Source: Methanocalculus sp. | GTDB lineage: Archaea; Halobacteriota; Methanomicrobia; Methanomicrobiales; Methanocorpusculaceae | Direction of reading: 5' to 3' | Assembly: GCA_013329165.1 (NCBI GenBank) | Contig: DUKV01000029.1 | Coordinates: forward strand, 1 to 42,943 | DNA: 42,943 nucleotides | In this document: piece after piece, positions 8,140 to 16,460 of the stretch | Numbering within the stretch: the first letter of the stretch is position 1 | Layout: every line of letters starts with the position of its first letter | The notes under the pieces: model-generated | What the model saw: only the letters and a program-made list of their open reading frames with translations | Databases searched by the model: none | Told to the model about the DNA's origin: nothing | Position numbers and translations under genes: made by a program

Positions 8140-8480
8140 GGACTGATTCCCGCATTCAGAGGTAGAAAATCCCCTGTTGATAGGGGGTAGGGAGAGCGAT
8201 AGTTCTGTCTTTTCGATTGGTTTTTGGGTTTTTGACGGTGGAAATGTATTAGTGCTCAAGACAATGGCAGAAATGTTGAGCAGCCGGACGATATATTCAG
8301 TGCTCGATAGGGAGATCTGATGGAACAAACGACACTGAATTTCATCCCATCAAATCAGGAGGGGTGTTGTTTTGATGGGCTCATGATAGTGGGCTTTCCC
8401 ACCAACAACACTTATAACCATCAATGCCGTAAAAGAAGAAAGGGCTTGATGAACAGCCCATAGAGAACAGGAGGAATTTT
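8140..8480. other. Gene-free region with two hairpins
   Basis: No gene is supported here. It contains a 9-bp inverted repeat CCCATCAAA/TTTGATGGG near 8347-8380 and a GTGGG-CTTT-CCCAC hairpin near 8390-8403. A CCCCT/AGGGG hairpin near 8173-8187 could end transcripts from either side. The last part is the leader of the ferritin-like gene. One of these repeats may mark the right end of the insertion sequence. Confidence 0.35.
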
Positions 8481-8792
8481 ATGCCTGAATTTGCAAACCC
8501 ATTCGCAGGAAACAATATCGATCGAAAGATCTCCCCTGATGAGCTCATCCGCACTGTCCGCTACAGTATGTCAGCAGAATTTGAGGCGATCCAGCTGTAT
8601 ATGCAGATCGCAGATGCAACTGACAACCCTCTGGCAAAAGAGGTCTTAACCGACATTGCAAATGAGGAGAAGGTACATGTAGGAGAATTATACCGCCTCC
8701 TGATTGAGCTGGATCCGAAAGAGAAGGAGTTTTATAAAGAAGGTATTGAAGAGGTGGAAAAGGAGCTTGAAAAGTTAAAAACAAAGAAATAA
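8481..8792 (+). CDS. Small ferritin-like protein (encapsulated-ferritin/rubrerythrin type)
   Basis: A 103-residue helical protein resembling the short ferritin-like domain that is packaged by, or fused to, archaeal and bacterial encapsulins. Two metal-binding helices are visible: AEFEAIQLYMQIAD (about 31-44) and EEKVHVGELYRLL (about 60-72), together giving the E...ExxH iron ligands of a half site, so an active diiron centre would need a dimer. The first residues PEFANPFAGN are typical of this subgroup. A strong AGGAGG leader precedes the ATG. No encapsulin shell gene lies in this window. Likely role: iron oxidation, storage or peroxide defence. A T-rich run follows the stop. Confidence 0.75.
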   Translation: MPEFANPFAGNNIDRKISPDELIRTVRYSMSAEFEAIQLYMQIADATDNPLAKEVLTDIANEEKVHVGELYRLLIELDPKEKEFYKEGIEEVEKELEKLKTKK

Positions 8793-8812
8793 ATACTTTT
8801 TTCTTTTATCAG
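8793..8812 (+). terminator. T-rich archaeal terminator
   Basis: Directly after the ferritin-like stop the plus strand carries an AT-rich stretch with a run of TTTTTT and TTTT, the usual signal for archaeal intrinsic termination. Confidence 0.45.
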
Positions 8813-8928
8813 TATCTCCGAAAGGGATCCATGACTTCCACTTGAAATAACGCCTCTTCTTTTCGAACCTCTGTAACAGACCGGATGTTAGCAAGGTTTA
8901 AATATTATGGATATCCATTGTATATCCT

Positions 8929-9081
8929 ATGAAGAAGGTTGAGCTGAAGCCTGCTACCCGGATCGAGATCGAGAATATTCAGGGTTTTCTCATTCGAAAA
9001 GTCACCAAATTCGGGAATAGCGCTAAAGTGGACTGCCCCAAGGAATACCTGGACAGAACGGTCTACCTGGTAATACTATGA
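8929..9081 (+). CDS. DUF2080 transposon-associated protein
   Basis: A 50-residue protein belonging to the DUF2080 family of small proteins encoded next to archaeal transposases. The signature is basic and conserved: RKVTKFGNSAKVDCPKEY in the middle and a TVYLVI ending. It resembles an AbrB-like swapped-hairpin fold, so DNA binding is plausible. TTTAAATAT at about 8896-8905 is a TATA box some 25-30 bp ahead of the ATG, so the message is near leaderless. The stop overlaps the next gene's start (ATGA), indicating coupled translation. No transposase of the usual partner type is adjacent. Confidence 0.75.
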   Translation: MKKVELKPATRIEIENIQGFLIRKVTKFGNSAKVDCPKEYLDRTVYLVIL

Positions 9082-9380
9082 AACTCAGTGATGCACTGCA
9101 GACCTCCATCAGAAGAGGGGGATATAGTAGAGGGAATGCACTCCTTATCGCAGATGACAGATTCATCATTGTAGGGAGTATATCAACAGAGAAAGGAGAG
9201 GATGAGGGCGAGGATCAAAAAGGAGAAATGACCCGGGCTTTCGCGATATCACTCTCGATCACTGGCGATGAAGAACCCACAAAAGAAGTCTCCGCACCCC
9301 TCCTCTATGCACCAGTTCTTGCAGTTCCATTCTTCATCTTCAGGGGATGGAGACTGAAAAAGAGGGGGCAGAAAGAGTGA
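9078..9380 (+). CDS. Unrecognised protein with a C-terminal hydrophobic segment
   Basis: A 100-residue protein of no family I recognise. It overlaps the DUF2080 gene by four bases, so the two are made together. The first half is polar and ends in an acidic stretch (EKGEDEGEDQKGE, about 38-50). Near the C-terminus LLYAPVLAVPFFIF (about 75-88) is a likely membrane segment followed by the basic tail RGWRLKKRGQKE, suggesting an inside C-terminus. Its function is unknown. Confidence 0.5.
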   Translation: MKLSDALQTSIRRGGYSRGNALLIADDRFIIVGSISTEKGEDEGEDQKGEMTRAFAISLSITGDEEPTKEVSAPLLYAPVLAVPFFIFRGWRLKKRGQKE

Positions 9381-9444
9381 TTTTGCTATCAGCATGTTAA
9401 TTCACCGCCACAGGAGAGATGTAATCATAAAAGAGGAGAGAGGA

Positions 9445-10269
9445 TTACCTGAGTCCACCTTCAACCGTGATCGTCTTCTCGATGATCGGGATATCCACCC
9501 CGGCTTCCTCCATTGCCCGCTCAACCACATACCGGACACCGGAACAGCAGGGCACCTCCATATGGGCGACGGTGATCGTTTTGATCGTGTGCAGGGTGAC
9601 GATCTCGACCAGAATCTGGATGTACCCTTCAATATCCGAATCCAGTTTCGGGCAGAAGTTAACCAGCACACGGTTCTTCAGGAGATCGGCATGGAAATTT
9701 CCATACGCAAACGGGACGCAGTCTGAGGAGACGAGGAGATCTGCATCATCGAAACAGGGTGCTGCCGGATTGATGAGCCGGAGTTGGACCGGCCACTGCC
9801 GGAGTTCTGATGGTGCCGGAGCCCCACCTCCCTTCACATCATCCCGGATGATGGTGTCTGGAGTGGTTCCCGGACAGCCCGGGTGGGTGCAGGGGGACTC
9901 TATCGGCCCTTTCTCCTGGTAGGGCACCGGGATATCATGCTCCTGGAGGAAGGCAACAGCCCGTTCATAGAGATCCATCCGGTCATGTGAATCCAGGTGT
10001 TCAAGATGCGCCCTGATGACAGCATCACCCTTGGAAACGATCGTCCGCATCACCTCCCATTCATCATAAGGCTCGGCCTCCCGTTCGATGACCGAGATTG
10101 CCCCTTCAGGACATGTGCCGATACAGGCGCCAAGGCCATCGCAGAAGAGATCGCTGACCAGCCTTGCCTTACCATCGATGATCTGGAGCGCACCCTCGGG
10201 GCAGTCGGGGATGCAGTCCCCGCACCCGGTGCAGAGATCCTCATTAATCCTGATGATCTGTCTTTTCAT
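9445..10269 (-). CDS. Two-cluster ferredoxin-domain Fe-S protein
   Basis: A 274-residue protein with an N-terminal double [4Fe-4S] ferredoxin domain: CTGCGDCIPDCPEG (13-26) and CDGLGACIGTCPEG (about 43-56). The remaining 200 residues contain an HPGCPGT motif, a strand-rich domain with SDCVPFAYGNFH and NFCPKLD, and a CCSG motif (about 241-244). Similar proteins are found beside hybrid cluster protein genes and are thought to pass electrons to them. It is cotranscribed with the upstream HxlR regulator (12-bp gap), which is divergent from hcp. That arrangement makes it the probable Hcp redox partner, by inference. Confidence 0.75.
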   Translation of the reverse strand: MKRQIIRINEDLCTGCGDCIPDCPEGALQIIDGKARLVSDLFCDGLGACIGTCPEGAISVIEREAEPYDEWEVMRTIVSKGDAVIRAHLEHLDSHDRMDLYERAVAFLQEHDIPVPYQEKGPIESPCTHPGCPGTTPDTIIRDDVKGGGAPAPSELRQWPVQLRLINPAAPCFDDADLLVSSDCVPFAYGNFHADLLKNRVLVNFCPKLDSDIEGYIQILVEIVTLHTIKTITVAHMEVPCCSGVRYVVERAMEEAGVDIPIIEKTITVEGGLR

Positions 10270-10281
10270 GGTTTTTTCCTC

Positions 10282-10641
10282 CTATAAGATGCAATCCTTA
10301 CAATCCTGCTCGCCACAGGGAAGGTTATCTATCTTCCATTTGAGTGCCCAGTGCTTAATATCTCTGATAACCCCGACCAGGTCGAGGCCGCTCTCCGTCA
10401 GGCTGTACTCTGAGCGGACCGGAAAGACGCTGGTGTCGATACAGCGGGTCAGAATTCCTTCATCCTCAAGCTCCTTCAGCCGCTCGGAGAGGACTTTCGG
10501 GGTGATCCCATCAAGAGAAAGCCGCAGCTCGGAGAAACGCCGGGTATAGGATTCCCCTTTGTACAGCTCAAGGATGATCAGGAACATCCATTTCTTTGAG
10601 AGGTATCTAACCGACTGGTTAACCGTGCACCCTTCCTGCAT
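10282..10641 (-). CDS. HxlR-family regulator with cysteine-rich tail
   Basis: A winged-helix regulator of the HxlR family: the conserved KKWMFLIILEL segment, the recognition region FSELRLSLDGITPKVLSERLKELEDEGIL, and the wing YSLTESGLDL are all present. I use the ATG at 10641 because the minus-strand TATA box (10665-10680) puts the transcript start close to it; the GTG at 10662 would lie upstream of the message. Cysteines are concentrated at both ends: one at residue 5 and three in a C-terminal CGEQDCKDC motif, where HypR-type relatives sense oxidants. It probably controls the divergent hcp gene and its own operon with the Fe-S protein. Confidence 0.8.
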   Translation of the reverse strand: MQEGCTVNQSVRYLSKKWMFLIILELYKGESYTRRFSELRLSLDGITPKVLSERLKELEDEGILTRCIDTSVFPVRSEYSLTESGLDLVGVIRDIKHWALKWKIDNLPCGEQDCKDCIL

Positions 10642-10664
10642 GGTATAGTATTGGAAACTCACTC

Positions 10665-10712
10665 CTATTTATATAATAGTATGCAATAGATATCTTGTAT
10701 CAAAAAGATATC
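10665..10712. promoter_or_regulatory. Bidirectional hxlR/hcp promoter with inverted repeat
   Basis: A TATA element (TTTATATAAT, about 10668-10677) is readable on both strands. On the hcp side a perfect 8-bp inverted repeat, GATATCTT (10689-10696) and AAGATATC (10705-10712) with an 8-bp spacer, overlaps the expected hcp transcript start. It is the best candidate operator for the HxlR protein. Confidence 0.55.
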
Positions 10713-10727
10713 AAAAGGAGAATGGAA

Positions 10728-12344
10728 ATGTTCTGTAACCAGTGTGAAGAAACGGCCAAAGGCACCGGATGTACCGTCAAGGGAGTCTGTGGAAAAGAGG
10801 ATGAAATTGCCATATACCAGGATCTCCTGGTATATCTCTGCAAAGGAATAGCTGTCAGAAACCTTGCGGCGATGGAGAGTGGCAGAGATGATCCGGATGC
10901 AGGAATATTTATCGCTGATTCCCTCTTTGCGACCCTCACGAACGTGAACTTCGATCAGGCGAGGTTTGTTGATCTGATCAAGAAAGCAATCACCATCCGT
11001 GATGCACTCCCCCCTGCAGGAGATGATGAGCCGGATGCCTGTACCTGGAAGCCTGCTTCCGAGGGTGAGATGTTGGAGAAAGGGAAGGCTGTCGGCCTCC
11101 TTGCAACAGAGAACGAAGATGTGAGATCGCTCCGTTCGACTCTCCTGTTTGGGATGAAGGGGATAGCCGCCTACTATACCCATGCAGAGGTGCTTGGAAA
11201 GACCGATGCGGAGATCGAGATGTTCCTCCAGAGAGGGCTTGCATCGACTCTCCAGGATCTCGCTGTTGACGAGATGGTAGGGCTCGTCCTCGAATGTGGA
11301 GAGTATGGTGTCAAAGTCCTTGCACTCCTTGACGCAGCAAACACCGGCGCATATGGAAAGCCGGAGATCACGAGTGTGAAGACCACCGTCGGGTCGCGCC
11401 CCGGCATCCTGATCACAGGGCATGATCTAAAGGATCTTGAGATGCTCCTTGAGCAGTCACGTGATGCGGGTGTGGATATCTACACCCACGGCGAGATGCT
11501 GCCTGCCCATGCCTATCCTGCATTCAGGAAGTACGCCCACCTTGTCGGGAACTATGGCGGTTCATGGCCACACCAGAAGGAGGAGTTTGAGAGTTTCAAT
11601 GGACCGGTTCTTGTCACCACAAACTGTATTGTGCCACCAAAGGACTCCTACAAAGAGAGGATATACACCACAGGAATGGCCGGCTACCCCGGTGTTGCCC
11701 ACATTCCGGCTTCAGCCGACGGAAGCAAAGACTTCTCGGCAGTCATTGCAGCAGCAAAAGCTTCAAAACCCCCCCAGGCTCTTCCGGGGAGCGGTGCGGA
11801 TCTGATCACCGGCTGTGCCCATGATGCCGTCCTTGCTCTTGCAGGAACCGTTGTCGATGCAGTGAAGAATGGGGACATTAAGAAATTCATCGTGATGGCA
11901 GGTTGTGATGGCAGACGCAAGGACCGGGAGTATTATACACAATTTGCAGAAGCACTCCCACAAGATACTGTCATCCTCACAGCAGGCTGTGCCAAGTACC
12001 GGTACAACAACCTCGGACTCGGGGATATCGGCGGCATCCCCCGGGTGCTTGATGCAGGGCAGTGCAATGACTGCTACTCGCTTGTTGTGATCGCACAGGC
12101 ACTTGCAGAGGCATTCGGTGTTGGGATCAACGATCTTCCGATCGCATACAACATCGCATGGTATGAACAGAAGGCATGCCTCGTCCTCCTCTCACTCCTC
12201 TCCCTTGGAATAAAGGACATCACCCTCGGTCCCAGGCTTCCGGGATTCATCTCCCCGACGGTTCTTGATGTGCTTGTGAAGAACTTCGATCTGAAACCGA
12301 ACACGACTGTTGAAGACGATATGGCACGGATGCTTCAGGCATAA
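10728..12344 (+). CDS. hcp: Hybrid cluster protein (Hcp)
   Basis: A 538-residue hybrid cluster protein, an Fe-S-O enzyme of the cytoplasm that reduces nitric oxide and hydroxylamine and serves in nitrosative/oxidative stress. C3, C6, C15 and C21 bind the N-terminal [4Fe-4S] cluster, matching the class I (strict anaerobe) spacing. Further conserved ligands appear in THGEMLPAH, TTNCIV, TAGCAKYR and DAGQCND. The open frame extends upstream, but GGAG at 10717-10720 is well spaced for the ATG at 10728 and Hcp proteins begin MFC-x2-C. Divergent from the HxlR regulator and followed by a cysteine-rich protein. Confidence 0.95.
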   Translation: MFCNQCEETAKGTGCTVKGVCGKEDEIAIYQDLLVYLCKGIAVRNLAAMESGRDDPDAGIFIADSLFATLTNVNFDQARFVDLIKKAITIRDALPPAGDDEPDACTWKPASEGEMLEKGKAVGLLATENEDVRSLRSTLLFGMKGIAAYYTHAEVLGKTDAEIEMFLQRGLASTLQDLAVDEMVGLVLECGEYGVKVLALLDAANTGAYGKPEITSVKTTVGSRPGILITGHDLKDLEMLLEQSRDAGVDIYTHGEMLPAHAYPAFRKYAHLVGNYGGSWPHQKEEFESFNGPVLVTTNCIVPPKDSYKERIYTTGMAGYPGVAHIPASADGSKDFSAVIAAAKASKPPQALPGSGADLITGCAHDAVLALAGTVVDAVKNGDIKKFIVMAGCDGRRKDREYYTQFAEALPQDTVILTAGCAKYRYNNLGLGDIGGIPRVLDAGQCNDCYSLVVIAQALAEAFGVGINDLPIAYNIAWYEQKACLVLLSLLSLGIKDITLGPRLPGFISPTVLDVLVKNFDLKPNTTVEDDMARMLQA

Positions 12345-12467
12345 AGCTTGAGGCAGATCCCCTCACTTTTTCAGAAATGAATGTCAGGGATATCAATGGA
12401 GGGAGGAGTGACATGAAGATCGATGAAAGAGTGCCTTTTCCCATTGATTCCATCAGGAGAGCAGCCA

Positions 12468-12704
12468 ATGCAGTGTACATGTCCGGGAGCAGCTAACCTC
12501 AGAAGTCCCACACTTGAACTACGAACCTGCCCGCAATGCGGAGACGAAATTGAGATCTTCTCGGATGAGATGAAAGCAGCATGCGAGAGATGCGGTTTTG
12601 TCATTTATAACGACATCATCTCCTGTGTCCGCTGGTGCAGATATGCAAAAGAATGCGTCGGCGAGGATATGTATCGGAAAATTACCGGGAAAGAAGAGGA
12701 GTGA
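12468..12704 (+). CDS. Cysteine-rich zinc-ribbon protein
   Basis: A 78-residue protein with eleven or so residues devoted to metal ligands: C3 and C5, a zinc ribbon CPQCGDE / CERCGF, and a C-terminal CVRWCRYAKEC cluster. I chose the ATG at 12468, which has AGGAG 7-8 nt ahead, over an open frame starting at 12423. It lies downstream of hcp and upstream of other redox genes on the same strand, so a role in Fe-S or redox handling is likely but not shown. Confidence 0.65.
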   Translation: MQCTCPGAANLRSPTLELRTCPQCGDEIEIFSDEMKAACERCGFVIYNDIISCVRWCRYAKECVGEDMYRKITGKEEE

Positions 12705-12801
12705 AAAAGTGGTGACCAATGCTGGTATTGCTCCCTGACAGATACATTATTAATCCCAGATGAATAAGCATGTCTTGTTATAAAGAAGAGAAGTGATTTC
12801 C

Positions 12802-13353
12802 ATGCCTCCACATTGTGATACACGAGATGGTCCTGTTGTAACAGCGGCAAAGAAAGCGCTGGAAACAGAGAACCTCAATTATGTCCTTATCTGGATTCCG
12901 GAAGAGTCAGAAGAAGAACTGAAAGATATCTTTGAAAGAACCCTGCGGGCCAGAAAAGCCGGAAAAGATTCTCAGGATGTTGCCGATGACTGGTTCTTTG
13001 AGAACTGCATCCGGCTCCACCGTGCTGGTGAGGGAGCCCCCTACACCGGTATGAAACCCGCTGGTCTCAGTGAAGGGCCGATAGTTCCAAGAGCCGAGAA
13101 AGCAATCGAGACCGGTGATCCCGGGGAGACGATCAGTTTTATTCTCAAGACAATTGAAGAGGATCTGATCCATCGGTTCCATCATGTTATGCAGAAGAAA
13201 ACATATGATCTGAATGATGTAGCTGCCGGAAGGGAATATATTGAAGCATTCATCGGATGGGTAGTATATTCACACCATCTCTATGCCTCCGTAACCGGCG
13301 CTGCCGGAGAGAGCGAGAAGCATGTCGGGAATGCCGGACATAAACACGAATGA
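12802..13353 (+). CDS. DUF6448 family protein
   Basis: A 183-residue soluble helical protein that I recognise as DUF6448-like, a family with no known reaction. It opens with PPHCDTRDGPVV, a Cys/His pair near the N-terminus, and has a conserved RAGEGAPYTGMKPAG segment and LIHRFHHVMQKK near the C-terminus. The conserved Cys and His could bind a metal. The ATG at 12802 is preferred to the GTG nine bases upstream since it matches the family's MPPHCDT start. It is the middle gene of the redox block between hcp and a ferredoxin. Confidence 0.65.
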   Translation: MPPHCDTRDGPVVTAAKKALETENLNYVLIWIPEESEEELKDIFERTLRARKAGKDSQDVADDWFFENCIRLHRAGEGAPYTGMKPAGLSEGPIVPRAEKAIETGDPGETISFILKTIEEDLIHRFHHVMQKKTYDLNDVAAGREYIEAFIGWVVYSHHLYASVTGAAGESEKHVGNAGHKHE

Positions 13354-13380
13354 GTCTTTACTCAATACCTGTAAATCCGC

Positions 13381-13605
13381 ATGAAAGTCAGTATTGATCG
13401 TATAGGATGTATCAGTTGTGGATCCTGCTGGGACACCTGCCCGGACTTTTTCGAGCAGAATCCTGATGATTCATTCAGCCAGATTAATGAAGAATTCCGG
13501 GTGAGGGGAATCATTGCGGAAGGAGAAGCCCCCCAGGATCTAAGCGACTGCGTAATAGATGCAGCAGATCTCTGTCCGGTTCAGATCATCCGGACAGAGA
13601 TCTGA
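13381..13605 (+). CDS. Single-cluster ferredoxin
   Basis: A 74-residue ferredoxin. The motif CISCGSCWDTCP (10-21) supplies three cysteines and C67 (DLCPVQI) the fourth ligand for one [4Fe-4S] (or [3Fe-4S]) cluster; C57 is extra. It is an electron carrier of the cytoplasm. It follows DUF6448 by 27 bp on the same strand and is closed by a clear terminator, so it is probably the last gene of the hcp-side transcript. Confidence 0.85.
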   Translation: MKVSIDRIGCISCGSCWDTCPDFFEQNPDDSFSQINEEFRVRGIIAEGEAPQDLSDCVIDAADLCPVQIIRTEI

Positions 13606-13674
13606 TCTCCACCGGACGTTTGTGTTCCCTCACACCGATATGAGTAATGTGACCCGCTTCGCTATTGCCAGCAG

Positions 13675-13693
13675 ATGGGAGAGCCCATTTTTT
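13675..13693 (+). terminator. Hairpin-T-run terminator
   Basis: ATGGG/CCCAT (13675-13679 with 13684-13688, 4-nt loop) runs straight into six T residues. It closes the plus-strand redox block and faces the end of fdhD. Confidence 0.6.
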
Positions 13694-13725
13694 CGAGAAA
13701 CTCCATAATACGCGATAGTATCAGA

Positions 13726-14499
13726 TCACTCAGGTACCATGACAGTACCTGTTATCCGTTCTGCACCGGAATAGATATTCATCTTGTTTGACCTGACAAA
13801 TCCGATTAGTGTCAGGTTTGCCTGTTTTGCTATCGCAACTGCAAGCGTCGTTGTAGCACCTCGTGAAGCAACAATCGGGATGCCTGCAATGAGACACTTT
13901 CTCGCCATTTCCGATGAGATTCTTCCAGAGCAGATGACAAAGGTTTCTGAGAGATCAATTCCGGCTTCAAGAGCAAAACCTATCGCCCGGTCAAGGGCAT
14001 TATGGCGTCCGATATCCTCAACAATCCGGATCGCCGCCCCCTCTTTATTGAAAAGTCCGACGATATGGATTCCTCCTGTTTCGATGTGAAGATCTGAGGT
14101 GAGCCCAGCCTTCACTGCCGCCTGGATAATACCCGGAGAGAGCACAAACCCTTGCGGTGCATGCGGCAGGTGTGTGGAATCCAGAAACGAACTCGTCCCG
14201 CCGCAACCGGAGAGAACAGTCTTCTTTGAAACAAGGATTTCAAAAGGATTCTTCGTCAGGACACTTATCTTCGTATCCTCAATCCTGATCGACTCGATAT
14301 CTTCGAGAGAGCTGATGATCCGCTCGGTATAGAGGTACCCGATCACAAATTCGCGCAACATCACCGGGCTTGTCATTGCAGTGAGGATATGCCTGCCATT
14401 CACAAGGACGGCGATCGGCACCTCCTCGATGACCGGGTGAAGAATCCCGGTGACAGTATCATCTATGACACGAAGTGTCGGAAGTTTCTGAAACATCAT
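13726..14499 (-). CDS. fdhD: FdhD-like sulfurtransferase
   Basis: A 257-residue FdhD protein, which passes sulfur from a cysteine desulfurase to the molybdenum or tungsten cofactor of formate dehydrogenase. Family landmarks are FVIGYLYTERII (48-59), the SGCGG segment (about 97-101), IHIVGLF, EDIGRHNALDR (about 162-172) and CSGRISSEMARK (about 189-200). The usual CxxC pair is reduced to a single Cys in SGCGGTSS, which is unusual. It is the last gene of a four-gene operon; its ATG overlaps the desulfurase stop by three bases, which fits a direct donor-acceptor pair. Formate use by this methanogen is implied. Confidence 0.9.
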   Translation of the reverse strand: MMFQKLPTLRVIDDTVTGILHPVIEEVPIAVLVNGRHILTAMTSPVMLREFVIGYLYTERIISSLEDIESIRIEDTKISVLTKNPFEILVSKKTVLSGCGGTSSFLDSTHLPHAPQGFVLSPGIIQAAVKAGLTSDLHIETGGIHIVGLFNKEGAAIRIVEDIGRHNALDRAIGFALEAGIDLSETFVICSGRISSEMARKCLIAGIPIVASRGATTTLAVAIAKQANLTLIGFVRSNKMNIYSGAERITGTVMVPE

Positions 14500-15680
14500 T
14501 TCACCATCCGTGTTATCTCTTCAAGCGTCCTGAGAAGGAGATCGATCTCCTCATCTGTTGTATAGAGATAGGTACTTGCCCGAACCGTTCCCTCTGGAAG
14601 AGCAAGCAGATCCATCAACGGCTTACAGCAGTGATCTCCGGATCGTACCATAATATCCGCTGCCTCATCAAGGATATGGGCAACATCGTGTGGATGCATC
14701 CCGGAGACAGTGAAGGAGACGACACCTATCCGATCATTTGGATAATCAGATCCATACACAGCTACGCCATCAATATCAAAAAGACCATTGAGAAGCCGTT
14801 GGGATAAATGCTCTTCATGACGTTGGATATTCTTCATCCCGATCGATTCAAGATATTGAACCGCCTTTCCAAGGCCGATTGTTCCCCCGATCGGAGGGGT
14901 GCCTCCCTCGTACCGGCGGTAATCCCCGATACAGGTGTATCCATCAACTGATGCCTGCTCAACCGACCCTCCTCCAATCAGCAGGGGTTCGAGATCCATC
15001 TCCTTCATCCAGAGTACACCGGTTCCGGTTGGTCCGAGCATCTTGTGTCCTGAGAAGCAGAGGTAGTCACATCCAAGATCCTTCACATCTATTGGGAGAT
15101 GAGGAACTGACTGGGCACCATCCAGAAGGAGTTCAGCACCGTGGTCATGGCTAATGTGAGCAATTGTCCTGACAGGAAGAAGTGTTCCGAGGACATTTGA
15201 TGCATGGGTGATCGCAACGAGGCGTGTCTCATCTGTGACGGTTGCCTCAAATGCTGCCGGATCTATAGATCCATCAGCATCCGGTCTGATTAGGTCAACG
15301 ATAACACCCCTCTCTCTTAGACGTAGCCAGGGAAGGAGGTTTGAATGGTGTTCAAGAGCAGTCGTCACCACCCGATCCCCCTTCTTCCAGGAGATCCCTG
15401 AAGCAACAATTCCGATCGCCTCAGTCGTATTCTTTGTGATCACCGTGGTTCCGGATTCGCCCCCAATGAAAGAAGCAATACGATCATGAGCATCAAGATA
15501 TTTCTGGGTTGCAATGACGGATAGCCGGTGGACACTTCTTCCAATATTTGCCCTGTACCTGAGATCGTACTCAGAGATCGCCTCTGCAACCTGCCGGGGC
15601 ATCAGGCTGGTTGCAGCAGAGTCGAGATAGATGAGATCACTGGTTATCGGAAAGTCAGAGCGGATTGTATCGACATTCAT
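14496..15680 (-). CDS. Cysteine desulfurase (SufS/CsdA type)
   Basis: A 394-residue class V aminotransferase-fold PLP enzyme that removes sulfur from cysteine as an enzyme-bound persulfide. Landmarks are YLDSAATSLMP (18-28), THASNVLG, DGAQSVPH, the PLP lysine in FSGHKMLGPTG, and the catalytic cysteine in RSGDHCCKP near residue 350. Short loop and RxGxHC context place it in the SufS/Csd group, not NifS/IscS. It overlaps LarE upstream and FdhD downstream (ATGA junctions), so it probably feeds sulfur to FdhD and perhaps others. Many methanogens lack such an enzyme, so its presence beside a SepCysS gene is notable. Confidence 0.9.
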   Translation of the reverse strand: MNVDTIRSDFPITSDLIYLDSAATSLMPRQVAEAISEYDLRYRANIGRSVHRLSVIATQKYLDAHDRIASFIGGESGTTVITKNTTEAIGIVASGISWKKGDRVVTTALEHHSNLLPWLRLRERGVIVDLIRPDADGSIDPAAFEATVTDETRLVAITHASNVLGTLLPVRTIAHISHDHGAELLLDGAQSVPHLPIDVKDLGCDYLCFSGHKMLGPTGTGVLWMKEMDLEPLLIGGGSVEQASVDGYTCIGDYRRYEGGTPPIGGTIGLGKAVQYLESIGMKNIQRHEEHLSQRLLNGLFDIDGVAVYGSDYPNDRIGVVSFTVSGMHPHDVAHILDEAADIMVRSGDHCCKPLMDLLALPEGTVRASTYLYTTDEEIDLLLRTLEEITRMVK

Positions 15681-16459
15681 GATCCCTCATCCATACTCCC
15701 GCTCCGATATCCCGTAAGATCGAGGGTGACATAGAGAAAGCCAAGGCGCCTGAAGGCATCGGTTATCTTCTCACGGCAGGCGATGAGATCCAAAAGATCA
15801 TCTTCAGGGACTTCAATTCTGGCGATATCGCCATGAACACGGAGACGCAGTTGTGAAAAACCACATTCGGAGAGGATCTCCTCCCCCTCCTCGATCATCC
15901 TGAGTTTTTCAGGAGTGATCGGTTCATCATAGGGAATCCTGGTGGCAAGACAGGCATTTGAGGGTTTGTTCCAGAAGCTCAGATTGCATTCACGTGCCAT
16001 CTCACGGATTCCCGGTTTATCAACACCGGCTTCAATGAAAGGATGCACCACACCTTCCTCATCGGCAACAGCAAGACCCGGGCGGTACTCCCCGAGATCC
16101 GAGAGATTCGCCCCGTCAGCTATTGCAGCACCAGCTGCACGCTCCTTGAAGACACGTGACGAATCGCGCTTACAGATGGCACACCGATCTTTCGGATTCC
16201 GGCAGAATGCTTCATTTTGAAGAATTGGGAACGGAGCAATCTCACAGTCTATTCCAATCTCCTCAGCCACCCTGAGTGCATCAGCAACTGCCCGCCGGGG
16301 TACAACGGGTGAGTCAAGGAGGATATAGCGAACCTGGCCCGGCATCGTCTCCTCTGCAATGGCTGCCAGAAGAGCGCTATCCACACCGCCTGAGAAGGCA
16401 ATAACAAGGGGAGAGTTCTTTTTTACTACTTCCCTGACATTCCTCTTCAGATCATCCAT
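15677..16459 (-). CDS. larE: LarE-like ATP-dependent sulfurtransferase
   Basis: A PP-loop enzyme of the LarE family, about 260 residues. SGGVDS at 23-28 is the ATP-binding loop; DRCAICKRD supplies a CxxC; KPSNACLATRIPY carries the cysteine that in LarE either is sacrificed as the sulfur donor or helps hold an Fe-S cluster. LarE thiolates the nickel-pincer nucleotide of lactate racemase. No larB or larC lies in this window, and the operon context suggests a general sulfur-transfer job. I chose the ATG at 16459 (one base after the regulator's stop) because its N-terminus fits the family; GTG at 16498 is the longer option. Confidence 0.8.
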   Translation of the reverse strand: MDDLKRNVREVVKKNSPLVIAFSGGVDSALLAAIAEETMPGQVRYILLDSPVVPRRAVADALRVAEEIGIDCEIAPFPILQNEAFCRNPKDRCAICKRDSSRVFKERAAGAAIADGANLSDLGEYRPGLAVADEEGVVHPFIEAGVDKPGIREMARECNLSFWNKPSNACLATRIPYDEPITPEKLRMIEEGEEILSECGFSQLRLRVHGDIARIEVPEDDLLDLIACREKITDAFRRLGFLYVTLDLTGYRSGSMDEGS

Positions 16460-16460
16460 T

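Noticed and set aside
6960..8340. Terminal inverted repeats of the DDE transposase element
   Set aside because: Only short G/C-rich hairpins and a weak direct similarity were found; no paired ends or target duplication could be fixed.
8481..8792. Encapsulin nanocompartment locus
   Set aside because: The cargo-like ferritin is present but no shell protein gene is in the window.
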